A stretch of 64,000 nt of DNA from NCBI RefSeq assembly GCF_006149045.1, contig NZ_VBSN01000069.1, positions 186,001 to 250,000 on the forward strand, in the 5' to 3' direction. A program made the translations under genes and the position numbers. The DNA is from Dyadobacter flavalbus (GTDB lineage: Bacteria > Bacteroidota > Bacteroidia > Cytophagales > Spirosomataceae). The notes beneath the pieces were generated by a model. It did not search any database, was not told the origin of the DNA, and worked only from the letters and a program-made list of their open reading frames with translations. Of the stretch, positions 51,901-60,336 are shown in pieces (position 1 is the first letter of the stretch; every line of letters begins with the position of its first letter).

Positions 51901-52194
51901 TCCAGCTTTCTGCGTAATTTCCAGATTGTCGGTTTCGGAGACATCGGAACGGCATGGACCGGCAAAGGGCCATTCAGTGAAAACAACAGTTTGAACACGC
52001 AGATCATCGGCAGTGAAGAAGATCCGTTCCGTGCAACGGTCACCAACTTTAAAAATCCGTATCTGATGGGTTATGGTGTCGGTGCAAGAACAACATTGTT
52101 CGGGTTCTATGCCAAGTTTGATTATGCATGGGGCGTTGACAACGGTTATACCAACAAGCCAATTCCTTACGTAACACTGGGTTACGATTTTTGA
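48973..52194 (+). CDS. Large secreted protein: peptidase_MA-like domain, TolB-type propeller and outer-membrane barrel
   Basis: The 1073-residue protein begins with a signal peptide (about 1-27). Residues ~45-290 look like the peptidase_MA-like domain (NFEIYHYQGGTALAKLTAQYAE), but where the HExxH zinc motif is expected it reads LLFVYDML, and LPEWFMAGTAAYIAEGW stands where the ExxAEY segment should be. Residues ~300-610 carry PD40/TolB-like propeller blades (VSPDKKFTAVSEIKNG; ISNDGTMLAVSADKGG; RRVVFSSNRP). Residues ~690-1073 alternate as barrel strands and end in Phe (VTLGYDF). It is likely an outer-membrane protein with periplasmic or surface propeller. The function is unknown. Confidence 0.83.
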   Translation: MSIKHIYKLALTVGFLAVSGFVTRSVAQRYPSQETFGKNRVQYKTFNWKIFRTTNFEIYHYQGGTALAKLTAQYAESEFDRITDVLGWTPYSRVKIFLYNSPAELEQSNMGLSTLDNLNEQKLDLSQSRVEVAYTGDQVGFRKKLIKDISLLFVYDMLYGGNMKEALQSSLLLTLPEWFMAGTAAYIAEGWSPELNDYMRDFFKNRNVRKPTLMTGNDATLIGHSIWNYIAERYGKDKISDILNLTRIIRTEQTSITSTLGIQSYNRFLRDWRAYYLNQSKNAEQFYTDPNPSWKYKLNEFSTSDANAVIKVSPDKKFTAVSEIKNGRYKVYLFNSESGSKKIIRQGKLDIIGGRMKTQPPLLGWSRNNTLSILANENDRKNFYMYENIGTKKVKVKLRRNIRGLDQIVDMDISNDGTMLAVSADKGGQNDLFLISVARASLLPLTSDLYDDLSPRFVQGSSRRVVFSSNRPLDSLGTGDKGNFKSISGSFSIFEHDGTPKSNDLVKLLQTDGKTKVLPVYANENDVVYLSNAKGVNNLFRYSRASNSSVQLTNYIQSIRNADLTLQSGGGLAYTYLNDGYYTAAFKNGFDLNATVNTPVLSNGAANAGTDKNAPAAVKTDSAAKVAAQTETPKMVLKEGEVDTENYEFDEDVLKAFESRQRRGTFQNTPGTLTRTKATRENIAIKGPYPYKGLFVTNDASSDWRIDPIRGFGYAQSISMNDLLENHIIKAGLFISSNFRNSDLFAEYSNNTYRIDFGVRVDRKSLYIDSEGTPQKYRFNQLMFTASYPFSTTSRFSVSPMFTSTRMIDMDISMLSTPDMASSYGGVRSEYVFDNSRVNGMNMIEGTRFKIRYDSYLGLSNGNESFNRVSIDFRHYQKIHRDLIFAIRAAASHSGGKAPKQSILGGMENWLGNKKETRTGENPLNFQGDNRDIFFADFATNLRGFNLNRLSGTSYMLLNAELRIPLVKYLYRGAITSSFLRNFQIVGFGDIGTAWTGKGPFSENNSLNTQIIGSEEDPFRATVTNFKNPYLMGYGVGARTTLFGFYAKFDYAWGVDNGYTNKPIPYVTLGYDF

Positions 52195-52234
52195 TAAAAA
52201 CAAACAGTATAAATCCGGTATTTACGGCTATTAT

Positions 52235-52266
52235 AATGGCACGGGATAAGCTCCCCTGCCATTTTT
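52235..52266 (+). terminator. Rho-independent terminator
   Basis: AATGGCA (52235-52241) pairs with TGCCATT (52257-52263), with an inner CGGG/CCCC-type pairing, and five T follow at 52262-52266. It ends the propeller-barrel gene. Confidence 0.7.
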
Positions 52267-52300
52267 AGTTTAATAAAAGGTAACACTTAAATTACAGTCA

Positions 52301-53224
52301 ATGAACACACCTGTTTCGTTAACCCGCATCTGCATAGGTCTGACGGTATTGTCCATGTTCAGTTTTAAACAAGCCTTTGCGCAGAGAGAAGTACTTTACG
52401 AACAGTATCTTCAGAATCCGATGGCCATCAATCCGGGTTTTACCGGCGTAAGGGAAAACTTCAATATGACGGCCATGTTCAGAAGAAAATGGTTTACGAT
52501 CCAGAATTCACCTTCCAGCCAGACATTCGCCGCAGACGGAACAGTAGCCGACGGAAAAGTCGGGATCGGGTTTCAGGCTTTGAACGACCAGACGAGTTAC
52601 TTTACTACCACCGGCATTTCGGCATCTGTTGCTTATCATATCCCTGTCAGTGATCTCTGGAAACTGGGCATCGGAGCGCAAGGCGGGATCAACGTACTTC
52701 CCGTTTCGGATCTGAATTACAACGGTACAAACAGGGCACTCGGTACATTCGGACTTGGTGCGTGGCTTCGTTCGGAAAACCTGTATATCGGTGTTTCAAA
52801 ACCTGAAATATTGTCCCAGAAATTTGGCGCGCAGGCTATCAGCAGCTTTTACAGACGTCCTTTGTACATCATGGCCGGCGGAAGTCACGAGCTCAGCGAT
52901 GATGTGCTGATGCTTCCATATGCGCTGGTTGTACAGGAAAAAGACCATAAGTTACGATTTGACATCGGTTCCCGTTTCTGGTTTAATGAAAAAGTAGGGC
53001 TCGGGGCATCTTACCGGGCAGGCGGCGGGTACAATTCTTTTTCGGCTAAAGTAAGTTATCTGCAGGTGTCTGCGGAAGTTCAGGCGGGAAAAAATGTCAG
53101 GCTCGGATACTTTTACAGCACCCGCCAGGTGGAGCAGATCTATGCTACTTATTCCGGCCCGAAGGGTATTCACGAGCTGATGCTGAAGTTTGTGCCAAAT
53201 CCCAGCGGATTCCAGAAATACTGA
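52301..53224 (+). CDS. PorP/SprF-family type IX secretion system membrane protein
   Basis: A 307-residue barrel protein with a signal peptide (about 1-27, cut near AFAQR). The PorP/SprF signature follows at once: LYEQYLQNPMAINPGFTGVRE near 32-52 and FRRKWFTIQNSPSSQTFAADG near 60-80. The rest alternates as strands and ends LKFVPNPSGF. In Bacteroidota these outer-membrane proteins help place type IX-secreted adhesins and gliding proteins. No large gliding protein is adjacent, so the partner is elsewhere. It stands between a terminator upstream and the sucA promoter region. Confidence 0.92.
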   Translation: MNTPVSLTRICIGLTVLSMFSFKQAFAQREVLYEQYLQNPMAINPGFTGVRENFNMTAMFRRKWFTIQNSPSSQTFAADGTVADGKVGIGFQALNDQTSYFTTTGISASVAYHIPVSDLWKLGIGAQGGINVLPVSDLNYNGTNRALGTFGLGAWLRSENLYIGVSKPEILSQKFGAQAISSFYRRPLYIMAGGSHELSDDVLMLPYALVVQEKDHKLRFDIGSRFWFNEKVGLGASYRAGGGYNSFSAKVSYLQVSAEVQAGKNVRLGYFYSTRQVEQIYATYSGPKGIHELMLKFVPNPSGFQKY

Positions 53225-53301
53225 TCTAAATGCGTGCGTTATAATGATTACAGCGTACAAGTTAAAAGGATAATTTATTCGTAATGTTTACATAACTCTC
53301 G

Positions 53302-53309
53302 TACCTTTG
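53302..53309 (+). promoter_or_regulatory. Bacteroidota-type promoter before sucA (TACCTTTG)
   Basis: TACCTTTG fits TAnnTTTG. A TTCG at 53278-53281, 20 bases upstream, is a near match to the -33 TTTG. The start codon is 28 bases downstream. Confidence 0.48.
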
Positions 53310-53337
53310 TCCGGTAAATGAAATACTCACTTTTGTG

Positions 53338-56103
53338 ATGGATAAATACACATATATAGCAAATTCCGACGCCGCTTATATAGAGGAATTGTACAATTCC
53401 TATAAGCATGATGCCGCTTCAGTAGATGAAGGCTGGCAAAAGTTTTTTGAAGGTTTCGACTTTTCACAAAAATATCCCGTTAACGGTAATGGTCATGCAA
53501 ATGGTGCTGCAAACGGCAAGGAAACAGCCGCTCCTGCAAGCAAAGCAGACCCATCTCGCATCCGCAAGGAAATGGAAGTGGTGCACCTCATCCGGGGTTA
53601 CCGCTCAAGAGGCCATCTGCTTGCAACAACCAACCCGATCCAGAAACGCAAAGATCGCCAGCCACAGCTGGACATTGCCGATTTTAACCTTGGAAACGAG
53701 GATCTTGATTCTGTTTTTGAAGCCGGCGTTGAAGTCTTTGGCCGACCTGCAACCCTGCGCGAGATTGTAGATTCGCTGAAAACGATTTATACAAGAAATA
53801 TAGGCTTTGAATATCTGTATATCCGCGACCGGGAACAAAAAAGCTGGCTGCGTAAAAAAATAGAGAAAGAAGCACTGAATATGACATTCTCGATTGATGA
53901 GAAAAAACATATTCTTTCCAAGCTGAACGAGGCCGTCGTTTTTGAAAACTTTCTTCATACAAAATATCTGGGCCAGAAACGCTTTTCGCTTGAAGGCGGA
54001 GAAACCACAATTCCTGCACTGGATGCCATGATCAACAAGGCAGCAGAAATGGGCGTTGTGGAAGTGATGATCGGTATGGCGCACCGCGGACGTCTGAATG
54101 TGCTTGCCAATATCATGCAGAAGACCTACGGACAGATTTTTAACGAGTTCGAGGGCAATTTGCCGGATCAGGTCTGGGGCGATGGCGATGTAAAATACCA
54201 CATGGGTTTTGCAAGTCAGATTACAACCAAGAATGGTGAAAAGGTACATCTGAAACTGGCACCAAACCCGTCGCACCTTGAAGCCGTAAATCCGGTCGTG
54301 GAAGGTTACATACGTGCACGTGCAGACGGCATGTACGACAGCGATTATGACCGTGTATTACCTATTCTGATTCATGGCGATGCAGCCGTTGCAGGGCAGG
54401 GAATTGTTTATGAAGTAACGCAGATGTCGGCACTGAACGGTTATTATACCGGCGGAACGATCCATTTTGTGATTAATAACCAGGTTGGTTTTACTACTGA
54501 TTTCATTGATGCAAGATCAAGTATTTACTGTACGGATATTGCCAAAATCGTGGACGCACCGGTTCTGCATGTCAACGGAGACGATCCTGAAGCGGTCGTT
54601 TTCTGTATGCGCCTTGCCGTAGAATACCGCCAGACGTTTAACAAAGACATTTTCATCGATATGGTCTGCTATCGTCGTCACGGGCACAACGAAGCAGACG
54701 AACCGAAGTTTACACAGCCGGTTTTATATAAATCCATTGAAAATCATCAGAACCCGAGAGAAATTTACCAGAAAACACTGGCAGACCGCGGGGACGTAGA
54801 TGCGCAGCTTGCTGCCAATATGGATAAGGAATTCAAGCAGCTGCTTCAGGAAAGACTGGATATGGTAAAGCAAAAAGCATTGCCTTATACCATGCCGAAA
54901 CTGGAACAGGAATGGCATACACTCCGTAAATCCAGACCGGAAGATTTTGAAAAATCTCCTGAAACGGGTGTTCCGCTGGAAGTCCTTGAAAAAGTCGGTA
55001 AAGCATTGATCTCAACGCCTGAGAATTTCAACAGGCTGAAACAAATAGACAAACTGCTCAAAGACCGTGAGCAGATGATTTTTGACAAGAAAGAAGTAAA
55101 CTGGGCAACTGCCGAGTTGCTTGCTTATGGTTCTATTCTGGCAGAAGGGAATATTGTAAGGCTGAGCGGCCAGGATGTGCAGCGCGGAACGTTTTCGCAC
55201 CGTCATGCCGTACTGAGAGATGTAGAAACCAACGCTGCATACAGCAATCTGGATCATATTCAGGAAAATCAGGGGCAGTTCATGATTTATAACTCGCTGC
55301 TTTCTGAATATGGCGTGCTGGGTTTTGAATTCGGCTACTCCATGGCCAACCCGAATGCACTTGTTATCTGGGAAGCACAGTTCGGTGATTTTGCAAATGG
55401 CGCACAGGTTATCATTGATCAGTTTGTAACTTCAAGCGAAACCAAATGGGATCGTTGGACGGGTCTGGTTATGCTGCTTCCGCACGGATACGAAGGTCAG
55501 GGACCGGAGCACTCGAATGCACGCCCGGAACGTTACCTGCAGCTTTCAGCCAATTACAACATCATTGTTGCCAACGTTACAACGCCGGCTAACTTTTTCC
55601 ATTTGCTCCGCAGGCAGTTGAAATTCCCATTCCGCAAGCCGCTGATTGTAATGTCGCCGAAATCCATGCTGAGACACCCGCTTTGTGTTTCTCCGGTAGA
55701 AAATCTGGTGAACGGATCTTTTCAGGAAACAATCGGCGATACTTACGCTGATCCTGCGAAAGTTACAAAAGTGCTTCTTTGCACCGGAAAGCTTTATTAT
55801 GAACTGTTTGAAAAACAGCAGACTGACAAACGTGATGATATTGCAATTATCCGTCTGGAACAAATGCATCCTTTCCCGCAGAACCAGATCGATGCACTTT
55901 TGGGACAATATGAAAATGCAAAAGTATATTGGGTACAGGAAGAACCTTTCAATATGGGCGGCTGGACATTTATGCTGAGAATGTATAAAGGTTCCAAACC
56001 TCTGGAAGTGATTGCCCGTCAGTCCAGTGCTTCGCCTTCCACCGGGTTTTCAAAAATCCATGCGAAAGAGCAGGCCGAGATCATCAACAGAGCTTTTGAA
56101 TGA
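53338..56103 (+). CDS. sucA: 2-oxoglutarate dehydrogenase E1 component
   Basis: I start at the ATG at 53338; a GTG one codon earlier (53335) is less likely. The 921-residue E1 has the usual N-terminal segment (YIEELYNSYKHDAASVDEGWQKFF near 15-38) for E2 binding, the AHRGRLNVLANIMQK motif near 245, HGDAAVAGQGIVYE near 342 for thiamine diphosphate, NNQVGFTT near 380, and a transketolase-like end (RHPLCVSPVENL near 777). It decarboxylates 2-oxoglutarate and passes the succinyl group to the lipoyl E2 from the next gene, in the TCA cycle. The partner sucB begins 51 bases later. Confidence 0.96.
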   Translation: MDKYTYIANSDAAYIEELYNSYKHDAASVDEGWQKFFEGFDFSQKYPVNGNGHANGAANGKETAAPASKADPSRIRKEMEVVHLIRGYRSRGHLLATTNPIQKRKDRQPQLDIADFNLGNEDLDSVFEAGVEVFGRPATLREIVDSLKTIYTRNIGFEYLYIRDREQKSWLRKKIEKEALNMTFSIDEKKHILSKLNEAVVFENFLHTKYLGQKRFSLEGGETTIPALDAMINKAAEMGVVEVMIGMAHRGRLNVLANIMQKTYGQIFNEFEGNLPDQVWGDGDVKYHMGFASQITTKNGEKVHLKLAPNPSHLEAVNPVVEGYIRARADGMYDSDYDRVLPILIHGDAAVAGQGIVYEVTQMSALNGYYTGGTIHFVINNQVGFTTDFIDARSSIYCTDIAKIVDAPVLHVNGDDPEAVVFCMRLAVEYRQTFNKDIFIDMVCYRRHGHNEADEPKFTQPVLYKSIENHQNPREIYQKTLADRGDVDAQLAANMDKEFKQLLQERLDMVKQKALPYTMPKLEQEWHTLRKSRPEDFEKSPETGVPLEVLEKVGKALISTPENFNRLKQIDKLLKDREQMIFDKKEVNWATAELLAYGSILAEGNIVRLSGQDVQRGTFSHRHAVLRDVETNAAYSNLDHIQENQGQFMIYNSLLSEYGVLGFEFGYSMANPNALVIWEAQFGDFANGAQVIIDQFVTSSETKWDRWTGLVMLLPHGYEGQGPEHSNARPERYLQLSANYNIIVANVTTPANFFHLLRRQLKFPFRKPLIVMSPKSMLRHPLCVSPVENLVNGSFQETIGDTYADPAKVTKVLLCTGKLYYELFEKQQTDKRDDIAIIRLEQMHPFPQNQIDALLGQYENAKVYWVQEEPFNMGGWTFMLRMYKGSKPLEVIARQSSASPSTGFSKIHAKEQAEIINRAFE

Positions 56104-56154
56104 TTATTCCTATAATGTTTAGACACTTAATTCGATAACAAGATTGCACATAAA

Positions 56155-57780
56155 ATGGCTGAAATTGAAATAAAAGTACCGCCCGTTGGCGAGTCGATTA
56201 CTGAGGTTACAATAGGAAACTGGTTCAAAAATGATGGCGATTTTGTGAAAATGGATGAGGTCATTTGCGGACTTGATTCGGATAAGGCGACGTTTGAACT
56301 TACAGCAGAAGCCGAAGGTGTTTTGAGTATCAAAGCACAGGAAGGCGATACATTGAATATCGGAGACCTGATTGCAACCATAAATTCATCGTCCAACGGT
56401 GAGACCAAAACGCAGGCTCCACAGCAGGAAGCTTCCACTCCAAGTGAAGCGGGCGCTGAGAATATAGCAGACAAAGCCGGTGAGCCTGCTTCAGTTGCAG
56501 CAGAACAGCAACAAGCACCTGCACCCGTTGCAGCAGCGCCTGCAGGTTCAGGAAAAGCTTATGAAATGAAAGTTCCTACGGTAGGAGAATCCATTACGGA
56601 AGTCACTATTGCTTCATGGAGTAAAAAAGACGGTGATCACGTGGAAGTGGACGAAATAATCTGTGAGCTGGAATCTGACAAGGCAACATTTGAACTTCCG
56701 GCAGAAGCTGCGGGAACTTTAAGAATTGTCGGCAAAGAAGGCGATACGCTTCCGATCGGGGCGGTTATCTGCACGATCCAGCAAGGTGCCGGAGCACCGG
56801 CGGCAGCTCCTGCTCCGCAAACAGCGGCTCCTGCTTCTGCGCCGGCCGCTGCTGACAAGAATTCCAGTGACAAACATGCATCTCCGGTTGCTGCAAAAAT
56901 CCTTGCTGAAAAAGGAATTGATCCGAAAGATGTAAATGGTTCGGGTTCAGGCGGAAGAATTATGAAAGACGATGCTTTGAAAGCAGGCAGCAAACCTGCT
57001 GAACAGGCACCAGCCGCACAGCCTGCATCCGCTCCGTCCAAACCTGCTCCTGCTGCTCCTGTGCAGACACAGGCGGGTGCCCGCGGACAGCGCAGAGAAA
57101 AAATGTCGTCACTGCGCAAAACCATTGCACGCAGGCTCGTTGCCGTTAAAAATGAAACGGCCATGCTGACTACTTTTAACGAAGTGGATATGAAGCCGGT
57201 TATGGACGTAAGAGCGAAGTTTAAAGATAAGTTCAAGGAAAAGCATGAAGTCGGTTTGGGCTTTATGTCATTCTTTGTCAAAGCAGTAACCATCGCGTTG
57301 AAGGACTTCCCGGTTATCAATGCCTATATTGATGGCGAAGAGCTGGTATATAATGATTACAGCGATATTTCCGTAGCCGTTTCAACGCCGCGCGGACTGG
57401 TTGTACCGGTGATCCGCAATGCTGAAACGCTTTCTTTTGCAGCCATTGAAAAGGAAATTGTTAGGCTGGCAGTTCGTGCACGTGACGGAAAACTTGGAAT
57501 TGACGAAATGTCTGGCGGAACGTTCACCATTACCAATGGCGGAACATTCGGTTCCATGCTTTCGACGCCGATCATCAATGCACCGCAGTCGGCCATTCTC
57601 GGCATGCATAACATTGTGGAGCGCGCCGTAGTTGTAGACGGACAAATTGTGATACGTCCGATTATGTACGTGGCGTTATCTTACGATCACCGCACGATTG
57701 ACGGTAAAGATTCCGTAAGCTTTCTGGTAAGAGTAAAACAGCTTCTGGAAGATCCGATGAGATTGTTGCTGGATATGTAA
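56155..57780 (+). CDS. sucB: 2-oxoglutarate dehydrogenase E2 component with two lipoyl domains
   Basis: A 541-residue dihydrolipoyl succinyltransferase. Two lipoyl domains are present, with lipoyl-lysines Lys44 and Lys176, each in an SDKATFEL motif. Ala/Pro-rich linkers separate them from an E1/E3-binding domain near 240-275 ([19 protein letters not shown], then [12 protein letters not shown]). The catalytic domain (about 310-541) ends with [19 protein letters not shown], which carries the HxxxDG active-site His and Asp. E. coli SucB has one lipoyl domain; two is a known variation. A terminator follows, so sucA-sucB is a two-gene operon without lpd. Confidence 0.95.
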   Translation: MAEIEIKVPPVGESITEVTIGNWFKNDGDFVKMDEVICGLDSDKATFELTAEAEGVLSIKAQEGDTLNIGDLIATINSSSNGETKTQAPQQEASTPSEAGAENIADKAGEPASVAAEQQQAPAPVAAAPAGSGKAYEMKVPTVGESITEVTIASWSKKDGDHVEVDEIICELESDKATFELPAEAAGTLRIVGKEGDTLPIGAVICTIQQGAGAPAAAPAPQTAAPASAPAAADKNSSDKHASPVAAKILAEKGIDPKDVNGSGSGGRIMKDDALKAGSKPAEQAPAAQPASAPSKPAPAAPVQTQAGARGQRREKMSSLRKTIARRLVAVKNETAMLTTFNEVDMKPVMDVRAKFKDKFKEKHEVGLGFMSFFVKAVTIALKDFPVINAYIDGEELVYNDYSDISVAVSTPRGLVVPVIRNAETLSFAAIEKEIVRLAVRARDGKLGIDEMSGGTFTITNGGTFGSMLSTPIINAPQSAILGMHNIVERAVVVDGQIVIRPIMYVALSYDHRTIDGKDSVSFLVRVKQLLEDPMRLLLDM

Positions 57781-57800
57781 AAGCATATCGAGAGATAGAA

Positions 57801-57836
57801 AAGGGAGAATTGGCTTGTCTGATTCTCCCTTTTTTT
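57801..57836 (+). terminator. Rho-independent terminator after sucB
   Basis: AAGGGAGAAT (57801-57810) pairs perfectly with ATTCTCCCTT (57822-57831) and a run of seven T follows to 57836. Confidence 0.88.
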
Positions 57837-57850
57837 GTTTGCAGTTGGCG

Positions 57851-58177
57851 TCAACTCAGTTTATCGTTTTCCTTGTGCCTTGTACTGTCGCGTTGTGTTT
57901 TTTTGGCCATATTCTTTTCAAAAGCTTCCGTCAGATTAATCCCGGTCTGGTTGGCGAGACAAATCAAAACCCAGAGAACATCCGCCATTTCGTCGCCGAG
58001 ATCCTTTCCGAGATCCGATTTCTTGAAAGACTGATCGCCGTAAGTACGGGCCATAATGCGCGCCAGTTCACCAACTTCCTCCGTCAGGATCGCCATATTC
58101 GTAAGTTCAGAGAAATAACGGACACCGTATGTTTTTATCCAGCTATCCACTTGTAACTGAGCGTCTTCGAGCGTCAT
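57851..58177 (-). CDS. MazG-like nucleotide pyrophosphohydrolase
   Basis: A 108-residue all-helical protein of the MazG/RS21-C6 family. The metal-binding ExxE motif is LTEEVGELARI near 31-41 and the second acidic set is DLGDEMADVLWVLICLANQ near 59-77. It hydrolyses NTP or modified nucleotides to the monophosphate plus pyrophosphate. It is a single-domain form, so housekeeping of unusual nucleotides is likely. It lies 41 bases downstream of dtd on the same strand. Its start follows a leader with a 14-base A run, unusual in this window. Confidence 0.88.
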   Translation of the reverse strand: MTLEDAQLQVDSWIKTYGVRYFSELTNMAILTEEVGELARIMARTYGDQSFKKSDLGKDLGDEMADVLWVLICLANQTGINLTEAFEKNMAKKTQRDSTRHKENDKLS

Positions 58178-58180
58178 AAA

Positions 58181-58194
58181 TTTTTTTTTTTTTT
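58181..58194. repeat. 14-base T/A homopolymer tract
   Basis: Fourteen T in a row on the plus strand form an A run in the leader of the MazG-like gene, three bases before its start codon (58177). It could aid translation, as A-rich leaders do in Bacteroidota, and is prone to length change. Confidence 0.85.
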
Positions 58195-58218
58195 GATAAA
58201 AAAAATGAAAATTAAGAA

Positions 58219-58671
58219 TCAGATGCGGTTTTTGGAATCAATTACAATGGTTACAGGGCCGTCGTTTAGCAGTGCTACTTTCATATCAGCACCGAATTTT
58301 CCGCACTGGATCGGTTTTCCGAGTTCATTTCCCAGAAACGTAATCATATTTTCATAAAGCGGAATGGCTACGTCATGCCGGGCTGCTTCGATGAACGACG
58401 GACGGTTGCCCTTTTTGGTACTTGCATGTAAAGTAAACTGACTGATCAGTAAAATATCGCCGTCAACCGATTTAAGGTCAAGGTTCATTTTGCCTTCTTC
58501 ATCGCTGAAAACGCGCAAACCGACAATTTTTTTTCCAAGCCATTCCATGTCTTCCTGGTTATCCAGATGCGTGATGCCGAGCAGCACCAGAAAACCGGTC
58601 CCGATCTCGCCATGGATTTTTCCCTCAATTGTTACCGATGCATTGCTGACGCGCTGAATAACTGCAATCAT
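58219..58671 (-). CDS. dtd: D-aminoacyl-tRNA deacylase
   Basis: A 150-residue protein of the Dtd family. The start MIAVIQRVSNASVTIEG and SQFTLHASTKKGNRPSFIEAA near 77-97, which holds the SQxTL motif with the active-site Thr, are intact. The second signature, DGPVTIVIDS near 138-147, corresponds to the NxGPV(T) motif. It removes D-amino acids from tRNA. The MazG-like gene follows after 41 bases, so the two quality-control enzymes probably share a transcript from the promoter-like element at 58718. Length and motifs are standard. Confidence 0.95.
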   Translation of the reverse strand: MIAVIQRVSNASVTIEGKIHGEIGTGFLVLLGITHLDNQEDMEWLGKKIVGLRVFSDEEGKMNLDLKSVDGDILLISQFTLHASTKKGNRPSFIEAARHDVAIPLYENMITFLGNELGKPIQCGKFGADMKVALLNDGPVTIVIDSKNRI

Positions 58672-58717
58672 GTAAAAGAAACGTAATTTAAGTCAGGTTA
58701 TGAATTTAGTATGATGC

Positions 58718-58725
58718 CAAAAGTA
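58718..58725 (-). promoter_or_regulatory. Bacteroidota-type -7 element (TACTTTTG, minus strand) before dtd
   Basis: CAAAAGTA on the plus strand reads TACTTTTG on the minus strand and lies 46 bases before the dtd start. A weak TTTTC stands near the -33 position. Confidence 0.42.
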
Positions 58726-58904
58726 AGCGTTAGAAAAGTTTTTAAGGCAGGAAGTTGCGTTTCTGTCGTGAAATTTAATCTTGACCTCTTTACACCGGAA
58801 AGATCAGCCGGTTCATTTATCAGAAGGTAATATGCGGAACAATATTAAAGATGCGGGAAAAGTTACAATTTAGGGAAACAATTAATCCGGTCCGGAAACT
58901 TGCC

Positions 58905-60326
58905 ATGAAAGAAGAGCGCATATCGGTTTTTGACATTTTTAAAATAGGAATTGGTCCTTCCAGCTCACATACGCTTGGGCCCTGGCGTGCAGCGCAGCTT
59001 TTTCTGAAATCACTGAAAAATAAAACGGATGAAATCCAGTCCGTGCAAGTACACCTTTATGGCTCGCTGGCAAAAACCGGAAAGGGGCATGGAACGGACA
59101 TTGCCGTAATGCTGGGTTTGAGCGGGTACGATCCGGTAACAATAGAAACCGCATCCATCGACCGGATTCTGGACGAAATTGCTGCATCGGAATGCATTCA
59201 GCTTCACGGCGATTTGAAAATTCCCTTTTTACCAAAAACCGATATTGTCTTTCACCATTCAGAATCGTTGCCGTTTCATCCGAATGGCCTGATTTTCAAG
59301 GTAAGCAACAAGTCTCAAACCAGCCTAGAAGAAACGTACTATTCAACAGGCGGAGGTTTTGTCGTCTCCGGAGAAAGTGGCGATGATGCTTTATTGCTAA
59401 ATGTAAAACTTCCTTTTCCGATTGATAATGCGGCTGATCTGCTGAACTGGCATCAATTAACCGGAAAACCGATCTGGGAAATTGTTCTGGAAAATGAAAA
59501 AGTCTGGAAAGACGAAGAACGGGTACGAAAAGATCTGCTGAATATCTGGCATGTCATGCAGGAAAGTATTTTTCACGGCTGCCAGACCAAAGGCGTTTTG
59601 CCGGGCGGGCTTCATGTGCAGCGACGTGCGGCCGAGTTAAACCAGAAACTTCTGAATGGAAAACCATGTGCAGGCTGTGACGAATGGATTGATCTGATCC
59701 GTGCAGGCGGCCAAGGTTTTAACTACACACTGGATTGGGTAAGCTGTTTTGCACTGGCGGTTAATGAAGAAAATGCGTCGTTCAGCCGGGTTGTTACCGC
59801 GCCTACGAATGGCGCCGCAGGCGTTATTCCGGCCGTTCTTCAGTTTCACAATACTTTTTGCGGCGGTACGGAAGAAGATGTGTTCCGGTTTTTACTGACA
59901 GCCGGAGAAATAGGAAGTATATTCAAGAAAGGAGCGACGATTTCGGCTGCTATGGGCGGCTGTCAGGCAGAAATTGGTGTTTCTTCTGCCATGGCCGCAG
60001 CCGGTCTGACACAGGTTTCAGGCGGAACAGCGGAACAATGTCTGATGGCAGCGGAAATTGCCATGGAACATCATCTGGGTATGACGTGCGATCCCGTCGG
60101 CGGCCTAGTCCAGATTCCATGCATAGAACGAAATACGATGGGAGCAATCAAGGCCATAACCGCGTCCCAGCTGGCCATGCAGAGCAATCCTGAACATGCG
60201 AAGGTTTCCCTTGACAATGTAGTTAAAACCATGTGGCAAACGGCACTGGACATGAACAACCGCTACAAGGAAACCTCCGAGGCCGGACTGGCCGTAAATA
60301 TTCCGATCAGCCTGAGCGAATGCTGA
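58905..60326 (+). CDS. sdaA: L-serine ammonia-lyase (iron-sulfur type)
   Basis: I place the start at the ATG at 58905 ([26 protein letters not shown]), which agrees with the family; an upstream ATG at 58851 would add 18 residues unlike it. The 473-residue single-chain enzyme has the [11 protein letters not shown] motif near 16 and cysteines for a 4Fe-4S cluster in [21 protein letters not shown] and nearby (residues ~350-410). It converts L-serine to pyruvate and ammonia. It stands alone on the plus strand, and the gap to the convergent mgtE gene is only 10 bases. Oxygen sensitivity is expected from the exposed cluster. Confidence 0.93.
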   Translation: MKEERISVFDIFKIGIGPSSSHTLGPWRAAQLFLKSLKNKTDEIQSVQVHLYGSLAKTGKGHGTDIAVMLGLSGYDPVTIETASIDRILDEIAASECIQLHGDLKIPFLPKTDIVFHHSESLPFHPNGLIFKVSNKSQTSLEETYYSTGGGFVVSGESGDDALLLNVKLPFPIDNAADLLNWHQLTGKPIWEIVLENEKVWKDEERVRKDLLNIWHVMQESIFHGCQTKGVLPGGLHVQRRAAELNQKLLNGKPCAGCDEWIDLIRAGGQGFNYTLDWVSCFALAVNEENASFSRVVTAPTNGAAGVIPAVLQFHNTFCGGTEEDVFRFLLTAGEIGSIFKKGATISAAMGGCQAEIGVSSAMAAAGLTQVSGGTAEQCLMAAEIAMEHHLGMTCDPVGGLVQIPCIERNTMGAIKAITASQLAMQSNPEHAKVSLDNVVKTMWQTALDMNNRYKETSEAGLAVNIPISLSEC

Positions 60327-60336
60327 TCCGCTTGAT

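Noticed and set aside
56637-57320. Minus-strand frame of 227 codons inside sucB
   Set aside because: It mirrors the Ala/Pro-rich linkers of the E2 protein; composition (Ala, Gly, Ser runs) is that of a shadow.
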